Notes: a model not told the origin generated them from the letters alone. Counted from the first letter of the stretch, positions 10,617-22,374 are shown. The stretch is DNA of 49,728 nucleotides from Amanita rubescens (GCA_015039365.1 WION01000385.1:1-49728), one strand, 5' to 3'. A program made the numbers and translations.

Positions 10617-12161
10617 ATGACCGAACCAAACCGCCGCATGCCCATCCGAACGAACAAGGAGGCACCCTGCTTCCGAGGCACTGCCGCTGGCCTTGAGAGA
10701 TACCTCGAAGATATCGAGATGATCTGCGAGGATAGACAACGCTCCGGAGATGCCGAACTGATCAAATGGGCCGTCTACTACACCGATGAGAAATCTTCCG
10801 AGATCTGGAGAGCCACTCGGGACACCCTATCGGATCCGAAAACCTGGGACGCATTTAAGAAAGCGATTTCCGAGATCTACCCCGAGGCACAGCCCGATCG
10901 CCGCCACACTATTGCAGCACTACACGCCGTTTCCGACCGCTTCTCAGCGCAAAATGTCACATCCGAGACAGCCCTTGCTGAGTATCACAGGGAATTTTCC
11001 GGAACAGCTCAATACCTCATCGGAAAGCGCCGCATGACACGCCGTGAGGCAAGCATCATGTACATGTCCGCATTCCCTCCGGATCTCTGACCCGATATCA
11101 CTACTCGGCTCACAATCAAGTACCCGGACGTCCACCCCGATGATGGCTATGATCTAAAAGACATGAATAGTGCCGCGCAATTCATTATCAGCTCAAGGTC
11201 TGCTATAGCCTTGCTCGCCGCGACCACCCCACAAGCTCCGACGCTTCCGACGCCTCCGACACCTATCCCTACTCCCCCTCCGAGCACTGCCTTCGCTCCG
11301 AGCACAGCTTCCACCCATCTCCTTAGCGGATGCATTTTCTGCGGAGATATCAATCATCGGACGGCCTGGTGCCATATCAGGGATGAATATGCAAGGCAAG
11401 GGAAGATCAAAATAGTCGACGGACGGATTCAATTTTTGGACGGCAACAAACCGAATGCATTCCAATACCGCCACTTCGGACAATGGTTCAAAGAACGCAT
11501 TGATGTATGGCTGCTGAGGTACACACAGCCGACCGCTCCGAAGCCATTTGCGTCCTCCAACTACTTCCTGGAAGCTCTAGACCACTCCGGAACACATACC
11601 GCCGAGCCTGTCAATACTGAAGCACTGCAAAACGTACATACGACTCCGATGCACATACACATTAGCACCACAATCCCTAATCAATCCACGCTCCCTAATA
11701 CCACCCCCTCCGAACCCTCTGAACCCTCCAGACCCTCCGACGCTCCTACCACTACAACGCATGCCAATACCTCCGAGACCTCCGAGGCTTCCAATGACCC
11801 CACTACTGCTGCGCCAATTTCTGCCACCCCGGAAACCCTCAGTGACCACATCGCCGAAGTCTTTATCATTTCCGAGCCATCTGGCATCCCGACAGCTGCC
11901 ATTCCGAGACCTGATTCCGCCGAAATTCCAACTGCCGCCCTGACCGCCTGCACGATTGAAGAAAGCGAGATGAGAAGAACCCACCCACCACTTCCCTTCT
12001 ACTTCCTATCACCATCCGATCTCCCCGTCCTGACCAGGAGGTCAGTATTAAAAGTACCCAGGAGGTGTAACGAGCCGATTCCGGCTACGTTGGAACCGAT
12101 CTCCGAATCCTTCCGAAGCTCCCCGAAGCACTCCAAGCCTATGCTCGATCCTGGAGGATGA
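10617..12161 (+). pseudogene. Gag protein of C1, one in-frame stop
   Basis: The ATG at 10617 starts MTEPNRRMPIRTNKEAPCF. The first 157 codons look like the capsid region of basidiomycete Ty3 gag (RYLEDIEMIC, EIWRATRDTLSDPKTWDAFK). A single TGA at 11088 interrupts the frame, which then continues for 357 more codons. A zinc knuckle of exact CX2CX4HX4C spacing (CIFCGDINHRTAWC, bases about 11334-11375) follows a proline/threonine-rich linker. A long Pro/Thr/Ser-rich tail comes next. The frame runs through the polypurine tract and closes inside the 3' LTR. Gag would form particles and bind RNA. The single stop could be a CGA-to-TGA mutation. Confidence 0.8.
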
Positions 12162-12462
12162 TCGTTTGTGTTCGGATGCACGCACAGGCCTCGGACTTGG
12201 TGCAGGATTCATCACATGGTCACCTCGTGCCTCCGTAGTATATATACCATTGTGTACGTAGTTGTAGTTAGGGAATTATCACCCCAGCTTCGTTCCGAGT
12301 TCGATTCCTTTCGTTCCCTTCGTTCCTCGGTGCTTCGGACACCTTCCACTCGTTCACCTTCGTCTTCGGCACCCTCTCTGCACCCAAGGCACCCCCAGGA
12401 CTGACCTCCGAAGCCCCTTTGGCCGAACGCACTTCCGCATCGGCCTTCTTCTGATCGTTTCA
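12066..12462 (+). repeat. 3' LTR of C1
   Basis: A direct repeat of 9834-10230, essentially identical by eye, preceded by the purine stretch CCCAGGAGG as polypurine tract. This indicates a recent insertion. Confidence 0.94.
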
Positions 12463-12855
12463 CCGCGTACCTATTTTACCATGGATCCACTGCTACTATG
12501 GCCATTGGTTTTGGCCACATCCATTTGATACACGCATCACTCCGTCTGCTGTTACTCACTATGTTCCTTACAATTAGCTATTGGGCCTTGTTTCATGAAC
12601 TTGGTGAATAATTACGAGATATATGCAAAAGTGTAAGGGTGAACAATATAATACTACTACTTAAGTTGCCTCGGATCAGCTGCACAAAGTGGCGGCCCAC
12701 ATTTTCCAAGTTAACGATATTCTGCAATGTGACGGATAGCCAGCGTGCCGTGTGAGCCTGTACCCCGAAATAGTACTCTTGTACCCGCTCGCCACCAACC
12801 CATACACGCCAGTATACTTCATCACAGTCAGCTACCATTACTAACCTCTTGTAGT
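12463..12855 (+). other. Flank of C1, possible last exon of the broken membrane-protein gene
   Basis: If C1 and one CCGC copy are removed, a plus-strand frame runs from about 9770 through 12463 to a TAA at 12609. It includes a hydrophobic stretch (LRLLLLTMFLTISYWALF). This suits the membrane character of the 8475 gene but needs a splice phase I could not reconcile. On the other strand an 81-codon frame (12838-12593) has protein-like composition but no domain I can name. Confidence 0.35.
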
Positions 12856-12888
12856 AAATATGGTGTAGATTTTAGAGCTTGTTATCAC
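12856..12888 (+). pseudogene. Fragment of a HATPase ATP-lid exon, plus strand
   Basis: The plus strand reads KYGVDFRACYH, followed directly by a GTATG donor-like sequence. This is the counterpart of exon 3 of the sacsin-like gene at 42017-42059 (KYGVGFRACYH followed by GTACG). The second glycine of the GxGF lid motif is replaced by aspartate. Nearly all the rest of the module is missing. The fragment faces opposite to the HATPase fragment just downstream. Confidence 0.7.
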
Positions 12889-13596
12889 GTATGTCAGAAC
12901 TGGCTTCAATGACATCATCATCCACAGTTGCAACAGTGTTGATCATTGCTTTGTGGATTGTCCTGACGACGTAATTCAGCAGAAAATCTTTCACATGGTG
13001 CAGGTCTCCATGTCCTGCGGATCATCGATAATCAATAGCAAAAGTCACCGTTTTAGATTTGAACGAATCATCGGATATAAGATTGTTAGGTACACAGGTA
13101 CTTGTAATGGTGCGAATAGTTTCAATATTGCCGTTCTGTCGTTTATGCACCTTGAACAACTTGTCATGCTTTGCCAAGGAAGAGTGTTTCCAGCGGAACG
13201 ATAAATTTTGTGCGCCCATTCCGAAGTCACCGATTACGCTAGTCTACCCCAATTCTGGTTTGCAATATTCCTCTGAATCTTTTTGAGAAAAGATCCCATC
13301 GTTGTATATGACCCGAGATGCCTTCCGAAAGACTGCTAGTTCCTCTGAGAGGAGATGCTCCATTGGGCCCTCATGATCGTGTACGAGGATGCTGAACCGC
13401 TTAGCATCTGCGTCAGGTGCATTTGCAATGAATTCTGTGAAGAATTGTTTTCGATAATATTGCCTCAAAGTGTTACCGATGAGGGTGATAAAAGAAGTGT
13501 CCATGGGTCGTTCCTCAGGAGCATTGAGCTTGCCGAGCATCTCCAATAGATCAAAAGTGTCATTGGCCATTTCAGCATCGTCAGAGTACTCGACGG

Positions 13597-14472
13597 TGTA
13601 ACGTGCTGATACCGGCTACGTTGTACTCAGTGCTCAAACCCGATGAAACGTGTGAGAAGGGCGTGCGATGTACTTGTCCGCCCAAAGGGGTCCGAAGGAA
13701 AGGCTTAACGAATGGGATCGTACGGAGTACGGAGACGGAGTAAACCCGCAATGCAAATGGACGCAAGTCCGACGAAGATGCGTCGCAGCGGAAGATTGTC
13801 GGACAAGTGCGAAGGCGTACGACGGTGACGGAGTGAACCCGCGACGTAAAGGAACGTGAGTGCAACGAAGTTGCGACGGAGAGATATCAAACGGATGCGG
13901 AGGAGTGAAGGGCAGTATATTCGATGTCCATACAGTACAATGAAGCCGTATATAAACTAATATGCACGAGGCGCACTCACCGCAATCATCCTGAGCTCCT
14001 CCGATGGTCCGTGCGCGTATGCGGATTGCCTTGCTGTATGAATATGTCGAGTCGGCGGGTTGAGCCCTTGGCATCGTGTACGGGTGTCGAGGCGCGAAGG
14101 TTTAAGTGCGTCGGAATGCTCCGACGGATATCTCCGATGTCGGAATATCGGGCCGCGGATGCCTGCTGCACAACGTAACCGGAATCGGTACGTTACACCG
14201 ACACATGGCGGGCTCTGACCTCCGACACTGCGGACCCCGAAACCCGACATCGGACGCATCGGATCATCGGACGCATGTAGTACATGAGGTAGACATTATA
14301 TAAACGTGTCGTAGTTTAGTTTTATACACCTTCTTTCCTTCCGACCACTTTAGTTCAATCGTCCGACAGTGCGGCCGAGGTTGGGTGCGACTGCCCCGTC
14401 CACCGAACTCATTCGGAACACGCCGAAACACTCGGGGGTTGTGCGCAACACAGCCTCTTTTGAGTTGTTACA
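13597..14472 (+). repeat. 5' LTR of D1, split in two by solo LTR E
   Basis: The left part (13597-13643) and right part (14202-14472) match the first 47 and last 271 bases of the 3' LTR. TATATAAA at 14297-14304 is a candidate TATA box. Confidence 0.92.
13644..14197 (-). repeat. Solo LTR E (554 bases), inverted, nested in the D1 LTR
   Basis: Bounded by TGAAACG...CGTTACA and flanked by CCGA on both sides (13640-13643, 14198-14201). The reverse complement starts TGTAACGTACCGATTCCGG, resembling the family C LTR start but longer and otherwise different. It inserted after D1. Confidence 0.88.
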
Positions 14473-16162
14473 ACTGGAGCCCACCGCTCGGTCCAGCCTT
14501 TGGCCGCACTCAAGAAACCCTTGTTTTTCATTCACAAACAGCCCCGGAGGCGCTCATTCTACCTGGACGGCCCCACTGGCTCATTCCTATTCGCCGATAC
14601 ACCTACTGGTCACGCCAAAGCGCACTGCCACTGCATTTCAGCCCGCCAAGCACGCTGCATGACATCTACAGCCTTCCACAGCTTTATCGGATCCCATCCG
14701 GCCCTTACTTCCGCGTCCCAGCCTCCAGACATGCACAATGCCGCTCACTGCTGCTACTTGCATCCGCTGAACCTGATCCGCCAGCCACGTCGTGCCCCAA
14801 CTGCTCCGCCAAGTCGCCACTCGATGCCTACAGCCATCTGCAGTCTTATCGGATCCCATCTGATACCATTGAAGTCCGCCGAGCCCACCGCACGACATCT
14901 ACACACTACCAAGGCCCTATCAGACCACAATCGGACTCCGTCGGGCCCCAGCCTCTGTATTCCAGCTCTCCGAGACACGTACAGCGCTACGCTAGCCGCT
15001 ATCCGCCTCAGCAGCCCCGATCTACCGGCCCACACCCCGTCCAAGTGCTCGCACCCCGCCGTTCGATTCCCGCAGCCCTACCGCGCCTTATCGGATCCCA
15101 TCGGTCGCCATCGCAGCCCATCCAGCGACGCCTTGCAGCACGTGCCCACCTCATGCATCAGACACTATCGGAGCACGTTCCAGCCCTTTATTCCACGCCA
15201 ACCTCACCCTTCATTATTCAGACGACATTCCCTGCTTCATCAACACGTGTAGACCACGCTCCCACCCGCTCATTCGCTCTCGCACTTGCCACAGCCGTCC
15301 GCCGCCGCTCCTATGCCTTTCGGACACTGCCAGCACCTCGGCTCACTCTACCACCGTTCCGCCGACACCCGCGAGTCGCAATTCTTTTTTTTTTCAGCCT
15401 TTTTTTTTCTTTTCTACCCAGGATCGGGATACGGCGTAGCCATATTCGTTCAAAACGGCCAAGTTCGCGCTCAATCGGACCCTCAACCCATGTCTCATCA
15501 CCATCGGCATCACCTCAGCTCCAAAACCCTTATCAAGCCAGCCCGAAGCGTTAACAGAGTGTGGGGGATGTTGGAACAGAATCAGGATAACGGATATCAG
15601 TACGCACAACGCAGGACTCACCTTAGGCCCTTTATCATTTGACTAGCACTACCGACTCCGACACCACTCTTTAACACCGTATTGCGCCGACGGCATCTCA
15701 GGAAACATCATAGCAGCCTTACAGGGGTCCATGCTATTGATTCGGATTACTGGGATGACCGCGATCGCGGGAAGTAGCGCCCCACCTCGCCAACACTTTC
15801 TACCGCCTACGACGACATGGGCCGCCGACATGCCATCTGCTATCTGCACCTCGACACGCCCCTCCTCCACATCCCGACAACATCCGCAGCACGCCGACTG
15901 CCACTGAGACCTCCGACACTTCCTGAACCCTATCGCCATCCCCGACTCCCTTGTTTGCAACTACCTACGCACAATCGGACGCCGTCGACACTACGTCTCA
16001 CCTCCGATGCCTCTTCCGTCGACGCCGACATTCCGTCTCATTCAATCACAGACTTCCGCTGCCCTTCCGACTCGGACACTCCGCTTCCGACACTTCACCT
16101 CGTTCATCCACCAACCCGATGCAGGTTGACGGTGATGTCAACATTCAAAACTGGTGAGCGGG
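14473..16162 (+). other. Interior of D1: no recognisable protein
   Basis: Long GC-rich frames cross this stretch (for example 14385-15554), but they begin inside the LTR and are rich in Ser, Pro, His and Arg. They contain no zinc knuckle or enzyme motif and are not preserved between D1 and D2. I treat it as untranslated element RNA. A T-rich tract lies at 15384-15413. The D1 copy of the site into which gypsy B inserted in D2 is near 15430. Confidence 0.7.
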
Positions 16163-16480
16163 TGTAACGTGCCGATACCGGCTACGTTGTACTCAGTGCT
16201 CAAACCCGACACATGGCGGGCTCTGACCTCCGACACTGCGGACCCCGAAACCCGACATCGGACGCATCGGATCGTCGGACGCATGTAGTACATGAGGTAG
16301 ACATTATATAAACGTGTCGTAGTTTAGTTTTATACACCTTCTTTCCTTCTGACCACTTTAGTTCAATCGTCCGACAGTGCGGCCGAGGTTGGGTGCGACT
16401 GCCCCGTCCACCGAACTCATTCGGCACACGCCGAAACACTCGGGGGTTGTGCGCAACACAGCCTCTTTTGAGTTGTTACA
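16163..16480 (+). repeat. 3' LTR of D1
   Basis: 318 bases, TGTAACGTG...GTTGTTACA, preceded by GGTGAGCGGG as polypurine tract. The inverted copy at 22057-22374 has the same length. Confidence 0.94.
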
Positions 16481-16791
16481 ACGGGCTCGATGTATTGGAT
16501 CCTTTTGGTCAAAGAGTTGTCTAAGGAAATGTCGGCTTCTTTTACGCCACCGGGGGAGAGTTTTGCTTGGGATTTCTTTCATTGGGAAATTTGTCAGCCA
16601 CTTCAGCGTCACCAAAGTAATCGACAGGCTCGATGTATTCAAACCCTTCGGTCAGAGAATTGGGAACCGCGTCGACAGAAATGTCCGCCACCACAGGAGA
16701 GTCCTGGAGAGTCTCGCCAACGATCTTTTCCGTCACTTCAATGCTGTCGTTGTGGCACCTAGCCAATGACGAAGGAATGTAGAGAAGGCGA

Positions 16792-18742
16792 CAGTACTTT
16801 ACCCTCCCCCATGCTTCCTGGCAGGATCCTGGCTGACTCCATGGAATCCACACGGAATCCACATGGATTCCACATGGATTCCTTGCAAAAAGGAAATTTC
16901 TGTGGAAATTCTACCAGGATTCCATGGAGTCCATGTGGATTCCATGCTCAGTCCAGGCACATTCCTGGCAACAGGCAAAACATGATTTACACCTGAATTC
17001 CTGGTAGGCTGTCTGGAATCCATGTGGACTCCGTGGATTCCATGTAGCAATATATGCATTAAAAAATATGGAAAAAATTCCAAAAAATATAGAAAATTCA
17101 TAAGATCGAACCTATATAAAATTTATTATCTTAGGACATGCATAGAGTCCAAATACCAAGATAGTCTTTGGATCAGTATCAGCTAACCATACAAAAGCCA
17201 CAGACTATTGCTATATGACATTTTGTCATCTATGACTAGCAGTTGGAGTGTGGCAGTGGTTGCTGATGACCTGACATAACATTGCAGAGCCTCAGAGGTC
17301 ATGAATAGATGTGAGAAGGTTGTCATGAGGGTTCTGTAATCATGTGGGGGGCTTTGAAATTTGGAGATGACTATCTGGAGATACATTGCTGAGCAGTTGT
17401 TAGCAGAATATTGACAGCTAGTGATCAATGGTGGCTGACATGCCAGCAATTCAAGTTATCAATATGGTCTACCTCATTACCATCACAAGGAACCACTTGC
17501 AATCACCTGCCACCTCCCTCTCAAACCTACCAGCTTATGCATACCTCCAGCAACCACATCTGTTAGCTGAAAAGGCTGGGCATCTAAGCAGACTTTAAGG
17601 ATCTCAGTTATCAGTAGTACAGAAGTGACCTACTGGATGACCATCAGCTAACACAGCAAAAGTCTGATTGCATCTGATTCTGTCTGACACACTGATTGTC
17701 TGACTGTGTCTGACTGCCTGACCATCTAAGAGACACTGATGGATGCTGATACACTAATTGTCTGACTATCTGACTATCTGAGAGACACTGTTGCATAAGT
17801 TGTCTGATTGTCTGACTATCTAAGAGGCACTGTCAGCTGCTGATACACTTATTGTCTGACTGTCTGACTGTCTAAGGGGCACTATTGCAAACTTGAGGTG
17901 TTCTTTCAATATATGTATCCATACTAGTTTTACATAGCCTAGTCTGTCTCATGGTATCACTTGTTGACTAAACCATTGATTTGCCAGATGGTTCTAGTGT
18001 GGAAGCTTAGTAGGTACAGCATTTTGCAAACACACCAGTCAAATGAGGGAAACAACTACAGAGTACTAAGGCTAGGTCCTGATTGTGTTGCAGAAATAAA
18101 TACAGTAAAGTTGTGTACACCCCACTACATTATACATATCAGATTGCTGACCACAGGTACATATGTAACAATGCATGTGTCAGCAAAGTAATCAAGGTAG
18201 AGTAAGCAAGGATTGAGGCATGATGAATGAGGAGGCTTGTCTGCTAAGCATGATTGTGTAATGTGGGAGTCCATTACTATAACAGCCACCATTCCCACCA
18301 AAACAGTAGTTTGAAAATATCTTGTGTTTGGTTGTGTTTTGCACTGCAATTCTTGAAGAGATGTGATCACATAATTTTTGACAATTTTTTGGATTTTTTC
18401 AATTTTCTGTCACATCTGAAAAAGTGATATACCTGTGGGCTGGCACACAGACCAAGTGGCCTGTCACATGACCATGGGAATCAGGAGTCCATGTGGACTC
18501 CTGAGGACTCCTTGTGCTGAAAGTCCTTGTATGTCAGCATTATGCAAACCAGGCAGAAATGTACCTGGAATCCACGGAGTCCATGGAGTCCATGTGGATT
18601 CCTTGTCACTCCTGTTCCAGGCAAATTCCTGAGATTCCGTGGAATATGCATGGATTCCACATGGATTCCACATGGATTCCATGGAACTTCCGCATGGAAT
18701 GCAAGGAATCCATAAGGAATGAGTGGGGGAGGGTAAAGACCT
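16792..18742. mobile_element. Inverted-repeat element M1 (non-autonomous, DNA-transposon-like)
   Basis: The left end reads CAGTACTTTACCCTCCCCCA and the right end GTGGGGGAGGGTAAAGACC. A 15-base inverted repeat CTTTACCCTCCCCCA lies at 16797-16811 and 18724-18738. About 200 bases inside each end are packed with palindromic copies of GGAATCCACATGGATTCC-like motifs. The interior is AT-rich with a TCTGAC-rich tract (17690-17890) and no transposase frame. It shares ends and internal TCTGAC blocks with M2 (23458-25942), but the subterminal motif differs. No target duplication is visible: the left flank is HATPase pseudogene and the right flank copia, so a rearrangement is likely. Confidence 0.75.
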
Positions 18743-18767
18743 CCTTAGGTATGCAAATCAATTAGTA

Positions 18768-19800
18768 CAATAAGAACATGGGTACTCTTATTATTGATCA
18801 ACATGCATACGCTAAAAAAGTTGTATCAAGATTTGGTTTAGAAAATTGTAAACCAACTCGTACACCTTTACCAACAGGATATATTCCAACTGCTGCTACA
18901 AAAGAATGTACAGCAGAAATGTGATCTTATTTTCAACAAATAATAGGATCATTATTATATCTTGCATTAGGAACAAGACCTGATATTACTTATCAAGTAA
19001 TATTAATGTCTCAGTTTTGTGCAAACCCAAATGAAGAACACATACAGAAAGCATTATACATAGTACGCTATGTTAATACCACAGTACAAACTAAAATAGT
19101 TTATAATGGTTTAAACAAAGAAGGCTTTGTAGCCTTTACTGATGCTGACTGGGGTGCTGACAAGATCACAAGAAAATCTGTCACTGGATATATAGTAAAA
19201 CTCGCAGGAGGAGCTATATCATGGGTTTCACGAAAACAAAAAGTAGTGGCACTGTCTTCAACTGAAGCAGAATACATGTCAATGTCTGATACATCAAGAC
19301 AAATAGTTTGGATTGAGTCACTTATGAGTGAACTTGATTTTCCAATTAAAACTATTTTCTTATGTTGTGACAACCAAGGAGCAATGTTCTTAGCCAGTAA
19401 CCCTGCACAAGAACATCGTTCAAAACATATTGATATAAGATTTCACTACATTAGAGAATGTGTCGAAAGTGAGAAAATTAAACTCACATACATTCCTACA
19501 AATGAACAAGTTGCGGATATAATGACCAAAAATCTACCATATTCAAAATTTGTAATATTCCGAATGAAGATGGGATTAATCCTAGATGATAGTCAAATAT
19601 CATTAACCAATCACATTAAGGCAACACAAACTTTTGCAAATTATATCAAAAGTAAAACCCTTAATAAGTCTCCAGGACAACATAGTAAAATATTTGAAAG
19701 AATTCAAGATCTTGAAGTGCGAGGATATCTTGAAGAAATCTTTAAATACTATGAAAGAGAAAATGATAAATTGACTACCCTTTTGAAAGCTAATAAATAA
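18768..19800 (+). pseudogene. Ty1/copia pol fragment: end of reverse transcriptase and RNase H
   Basis: The frame begins in the RT thumb (GTLIIDQHAYAKKV), has one in-frame TGA at 18922, and continues through YLALGTRPDITY. The copia RNase H follows (DADWGADKITRKSVTGYI, STEAEYMSMSD, then VADIMTKNLP). It ends with a TAA at 19798, 15 bases before the LTR. Upstream RT, integrase and gag are absent, removed at the junction with M1. Codon use is markedly AT-rich compared with the gypsy elements. Confidence 0.93.
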
Positions 19801-19815
19801 CTTAGTGAAGGGGAG

Positions 19816-20524
19816 TGTTGAACTTATAATATACAATATACATACAGTATATAGTAAATATAAGTGATATCATTAGTTTACACTAACTAATGTAATAACG
19901 CTCAGTTACTTACTCGTCTCTCAACCAATCATAATAGTGGATGATTGAGTGTGAGATAATATATTGACATGAGAATATATTCAACATATTCTCATACTCA
20001 TCTACCAATCATAATAGTGGATGATTGATGATGAGAACATATTCTGACATGAGAATATCCTAGAGATATTCTCATAAGATCATCCAATCATAATAGTGGA
20101 ACTATTGATGATGTGAATATATGTTGACATGAGAATAGAAGACATATATACGTTATGGTTATCGACCTATCACATTGAAGATTGATAATGTGATGAGTCA
20201 GTCAATATAATTGATGAGTCAAGTGCTGCGCAAAGCTATGCATTGCTGTATAATAGCTGTGCATTGCTGTGGAATGACGCCTTTAGTATGAGTCAAATAC
20301 CTTTGACTCATACTGATAAGACTCTTTGTACTTATTTGTAGTTTAGTAGTATATAAACTGTACTCTAGTAGCGTCAATCCTTATCCTATTATCCTCTCTA
20401 CTGTCTACTGTTGAGCCCCAGCTCCAGTAAGCTCTTAACAACTCCACACCACACTCGGTAAGTAGTACATTCCATGTACTAGACTGCGCTGCTCGCTAGG
20501 GACTTGTTACCCCTAGTTTCAACA
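19816..20524 (+). repeat. 3' LTR of the copia element
   Basis: 709 bases from TGTTGAACTT to TTTCAACA, preceded by the purine tract GTGAAGGGGAG. It carries three tandem units of about 80 bases (starting near 19925, 20005 and 20084), each with CCAATCATAATAGTGG and an adjacent ATGAGAATAT hairpin arm. The 5' LTR is not in the window. Confidence 0.85.
20350..20357 (+). promoter_or_regulatory. TATA box in the copia LTR
   Basis: TATATAAA lies downstream of the 80-base repeats, the usual order of upstream elements and promoter in a copia LTR. Confidence 0.5.
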
Positions 20525-22052
20525 GCTGCTCCCTGCGCATAGTAGTCCGTTTAACGGGCGTTTTGGCATGGGTATGAAGGTGTACAAGTCTGACCCAGAC
20601 GATGAAACTTTGAGGACGATGCCACAAAGATTATGTGTAGAGGGGTGCCTAGAAAAGGACAGAGCGATGTTGTACAGGACGTAATGGCCAGGTGGTGGTA
20701 GAACGGGAGATCGTCGCCTCTTACTTGGTATGTGTCATTTCGTATCCTCCAAAAACTTACTCTTATTATCCTATCTACAGATTCAATCTCTCTTCCAATC
20801 TACAAAATATGGTTCGTCCTTCACAATGAATACCAACGGCCTCTTAACTTCCGATTTACCAAAACATCAAGACGTTACCGAGTATGTAGAGTTTGTCTCG
20901 TACTTTGGTGACGTTGATGATGATGATCCCTATCATAGTATCAATACAGACGCTTCCTCTCTGACGAAGAAGACAAAGATGTCAACTTTCCCAGTGATAA
21001 GGAAGACAAGTCCGATATGGATGATGACGATTATCCCCTCAGTTGCTGCGTCCTCTGTCTCCCCAGCTCTGTTCATCCTCTTTGCTCTTGCACGAAATAT
21101 GTGCTCCCTCTCTAATCCATTCGATTGTGCTGACCAGCTGTGTTCCACGACCATCCTGCCTCAATCGTACCCCACACGAAACCCCTCTATGTTCACCTGT
21201 GAACCTCTACACCCCTTCATGCCAAATCCTGCCCCATGATGGCCCTTACAACTGCGCGAGGACCCTCTTTACCCTTCCTTGACCCTTTACACCTCACCAT
21301 GCCCAATTCCACCCACTGGCACCTTTTACAACAAAGCGAAAGCGTCAACACCTGCCCGTGACTCTCCCTTCATACCCAATCCCACTCACCAGAACCTCTT
21401 CTAACCATGCGTAACCCATTTACGCTTACCCTCTCCCTCTACTATTGTTTCCAAAAAAGGAGAGGCTCACTGGCCAACCCTACCCGGTGCGCCTCATGCA
21501 GCTAAAACACTCGTCTCTCTGCCGACTATTTCTGCACGTTTGAACGAGACGAGTTGCATGACCAACACAAGCTTGCCGTGACTCACGCTGTTAACTCACT
21601 CACTCGCCCTCCTGCCGACTGGAATAGCTCGTAATCGACGCTTCACCCAAAGGCTCGGAGATGCCGTTTTTGGTCATCGTCTAGCTCTTTCCTCAACAAC
21701 CTAAAGGTTGCTTAACGCGTTCCTTGTTTCAGATTCTTTACTCCAGCACTGCATCTTGCAGCTGTCTTTTAACAAGACGGCTGGATCCGAGACTCATTGC
21801 ATGACGTGGCGGGACACCACACATTTGCGCTCGCCATTCAAACTGCTCCTGGTGGCTGGTGCCCCCAGCATGTTGGGCTGGCCAACATTCAGAATTGACA
21901 TGACCTAAATCGCGGCGAGGCCCGAGATGAGACCTCCTCCAGCTCGATGCACTTCTCTAATGGTGAGACCCGACATATGGGTGGAATTCCTAGTTACACA
22001 TCTATCCAGAACTCATGATGACCGGCATCTTCCTCTAGGCAAAAAGCCCGAC
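20525..22052 (+). other. Unassigned stretch, possible degraded coding piece
   Basis: A plus-strand reading from about 20820 gives MNTNGLLTSDLPKHQDVTEY and an acidic stretch. A frame change near 20960 continues as a second acidic run and a CCVLC motif, so this may be a decayed gene. A GT-AG intron-like segment lies at 20729-20778. From 21300 to 22052 I see no convincing gene or repeat. The stretch was continuous with 33562 onward before D2 inserted. Confidence 0.3.
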
Positions 22053-22056
22053 CCGT

Positions 22057-22374
22057 TGTAACAACTCAAAAGAGGCTGTGTTGCGCACAACCCCCGAGTG
22101 TTTCGGCGTGTGCCGAATGAGTTCAGTGGACGGGGCAGTCGCACCCAACCTCGGCCGCACTGTCAGACGATGGAACTAAAGTGGTCGGGAGGAAAGAAGG
22201 TGTATAAAACTAAACTACGACACGTTTATATAATGTCTACCTCATGTACTACATGCGTCTGACGATCCGATGCGTCCGATGTCGGGTTTCGGGGTCCGCA
22301 GTGTCGGAGGTCGGAGCCCGCCATGTGTCGGGTTTGAGCACTGAGTACAACGTAGCCGGTATCGGCACGTTACA
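22057..22374 (-). repeat. 3' LTR of D2 (family D)
   Basis: 318 bases, the reverse complement of the D1 3' LTR with only a few differences. It is contiguous at 22375 with D-type interior, as in D1. Confidence 0.94.

Larger units (their letters stand above)
9834..12462 (+). mobile_element. Gag-only LTR retrotransposon C1
   Basis: A 2.6 kb element with two nearly identical 397-base LTRs and the target duplication CCGC (9830-9833 and 12463-12466). The interior holds a primer-binding start (from 10233), one gag-type frame and no protease, reverse transcriptase or integrase. It must depend on enzymes supplied by another element. Its LTR ends (TGTAACG...GTTTCA), primer site and 4-base CCG-type target match families D and F here, although the interiors differ. 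The sister solo LTR lies 700 bases upstream. Confidence 0.92.
13597..16480 (+). mobile_element. Non-coding LTR retrotransposon D1, carrying a nested solo LTR
   Basis: The target duplication ACGG lies at 13593-13596 and 16481-16484. The 3' LTR (16163-16480) is 318 bases. The 5' LTR is split by solo LTR E into 13597-13643 (47) and 14202-14472 (271), which also sum to exactly 318. The interior (14473-16162, about 1.7 kb) has the shared primer start at 14475. I see no protease, polymerase or integrase. The LTR copies differ at about four positions. It is a non-autonomous, LARD- or TRIM-like element. Confidence 0.92.
12960..16780 (-). pseudogene. Sacsin-type HATPase paralogue split by element D1
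   Basis: On the minus strand, 13570-13244 matches the second HATPase module of the gene at 41670 (TLRQYYRKQFFTEFIANAPD, then HLLSEELAVF and VIYNDGIFS). A further block at 13210-13025 matches its downstream part (VHKRQNGNIETIR, DDSFKSKTVTF), with the sequence between them deleted and stops present. The 5' portion lies beyond element D1 at 16484-16780. It contains two related stretches (YIEPVDYFGDAE and YIEPVEYSDDAE), indicating an internal tandem duplication. D1 inserted with the duplication ACGG exactly between them. The start is lost against M1 at 16792. It is a dead paralogue. Confidence 0.8.

Noticed and set aside
12593..12838. Minus-strand 81-codon frame as a gene
   Set aside because: Composition is protein-like, but there is no start context, partner exon or recognised domain, and it overlaps a plus-strand frame of similar quality.
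14385..15554. A 389-codon open frame in D1 as a real gene
   Set aside because: It starts in the LTR, is Ser/Pro/His/Arg-rich in GC-rich sequence, has no domain, and a frameshift in the D2-derived copy is not compensated.
17690..17890. TCTGAC-rich repeats as a CRISPR-like array
   Set aside because: Repeats are short, irregular and adjacent without unique spacers. The same tract occurs in M2 at 24395-24600, and the DNA is eukaryotic.
20730..21239. A 169-codon frame as a gene
   Set aside because: It runs through an intron-like segment, the acidic part switches frame near 20960, and no domain is recognisable; kept only as a possible degraded piece.
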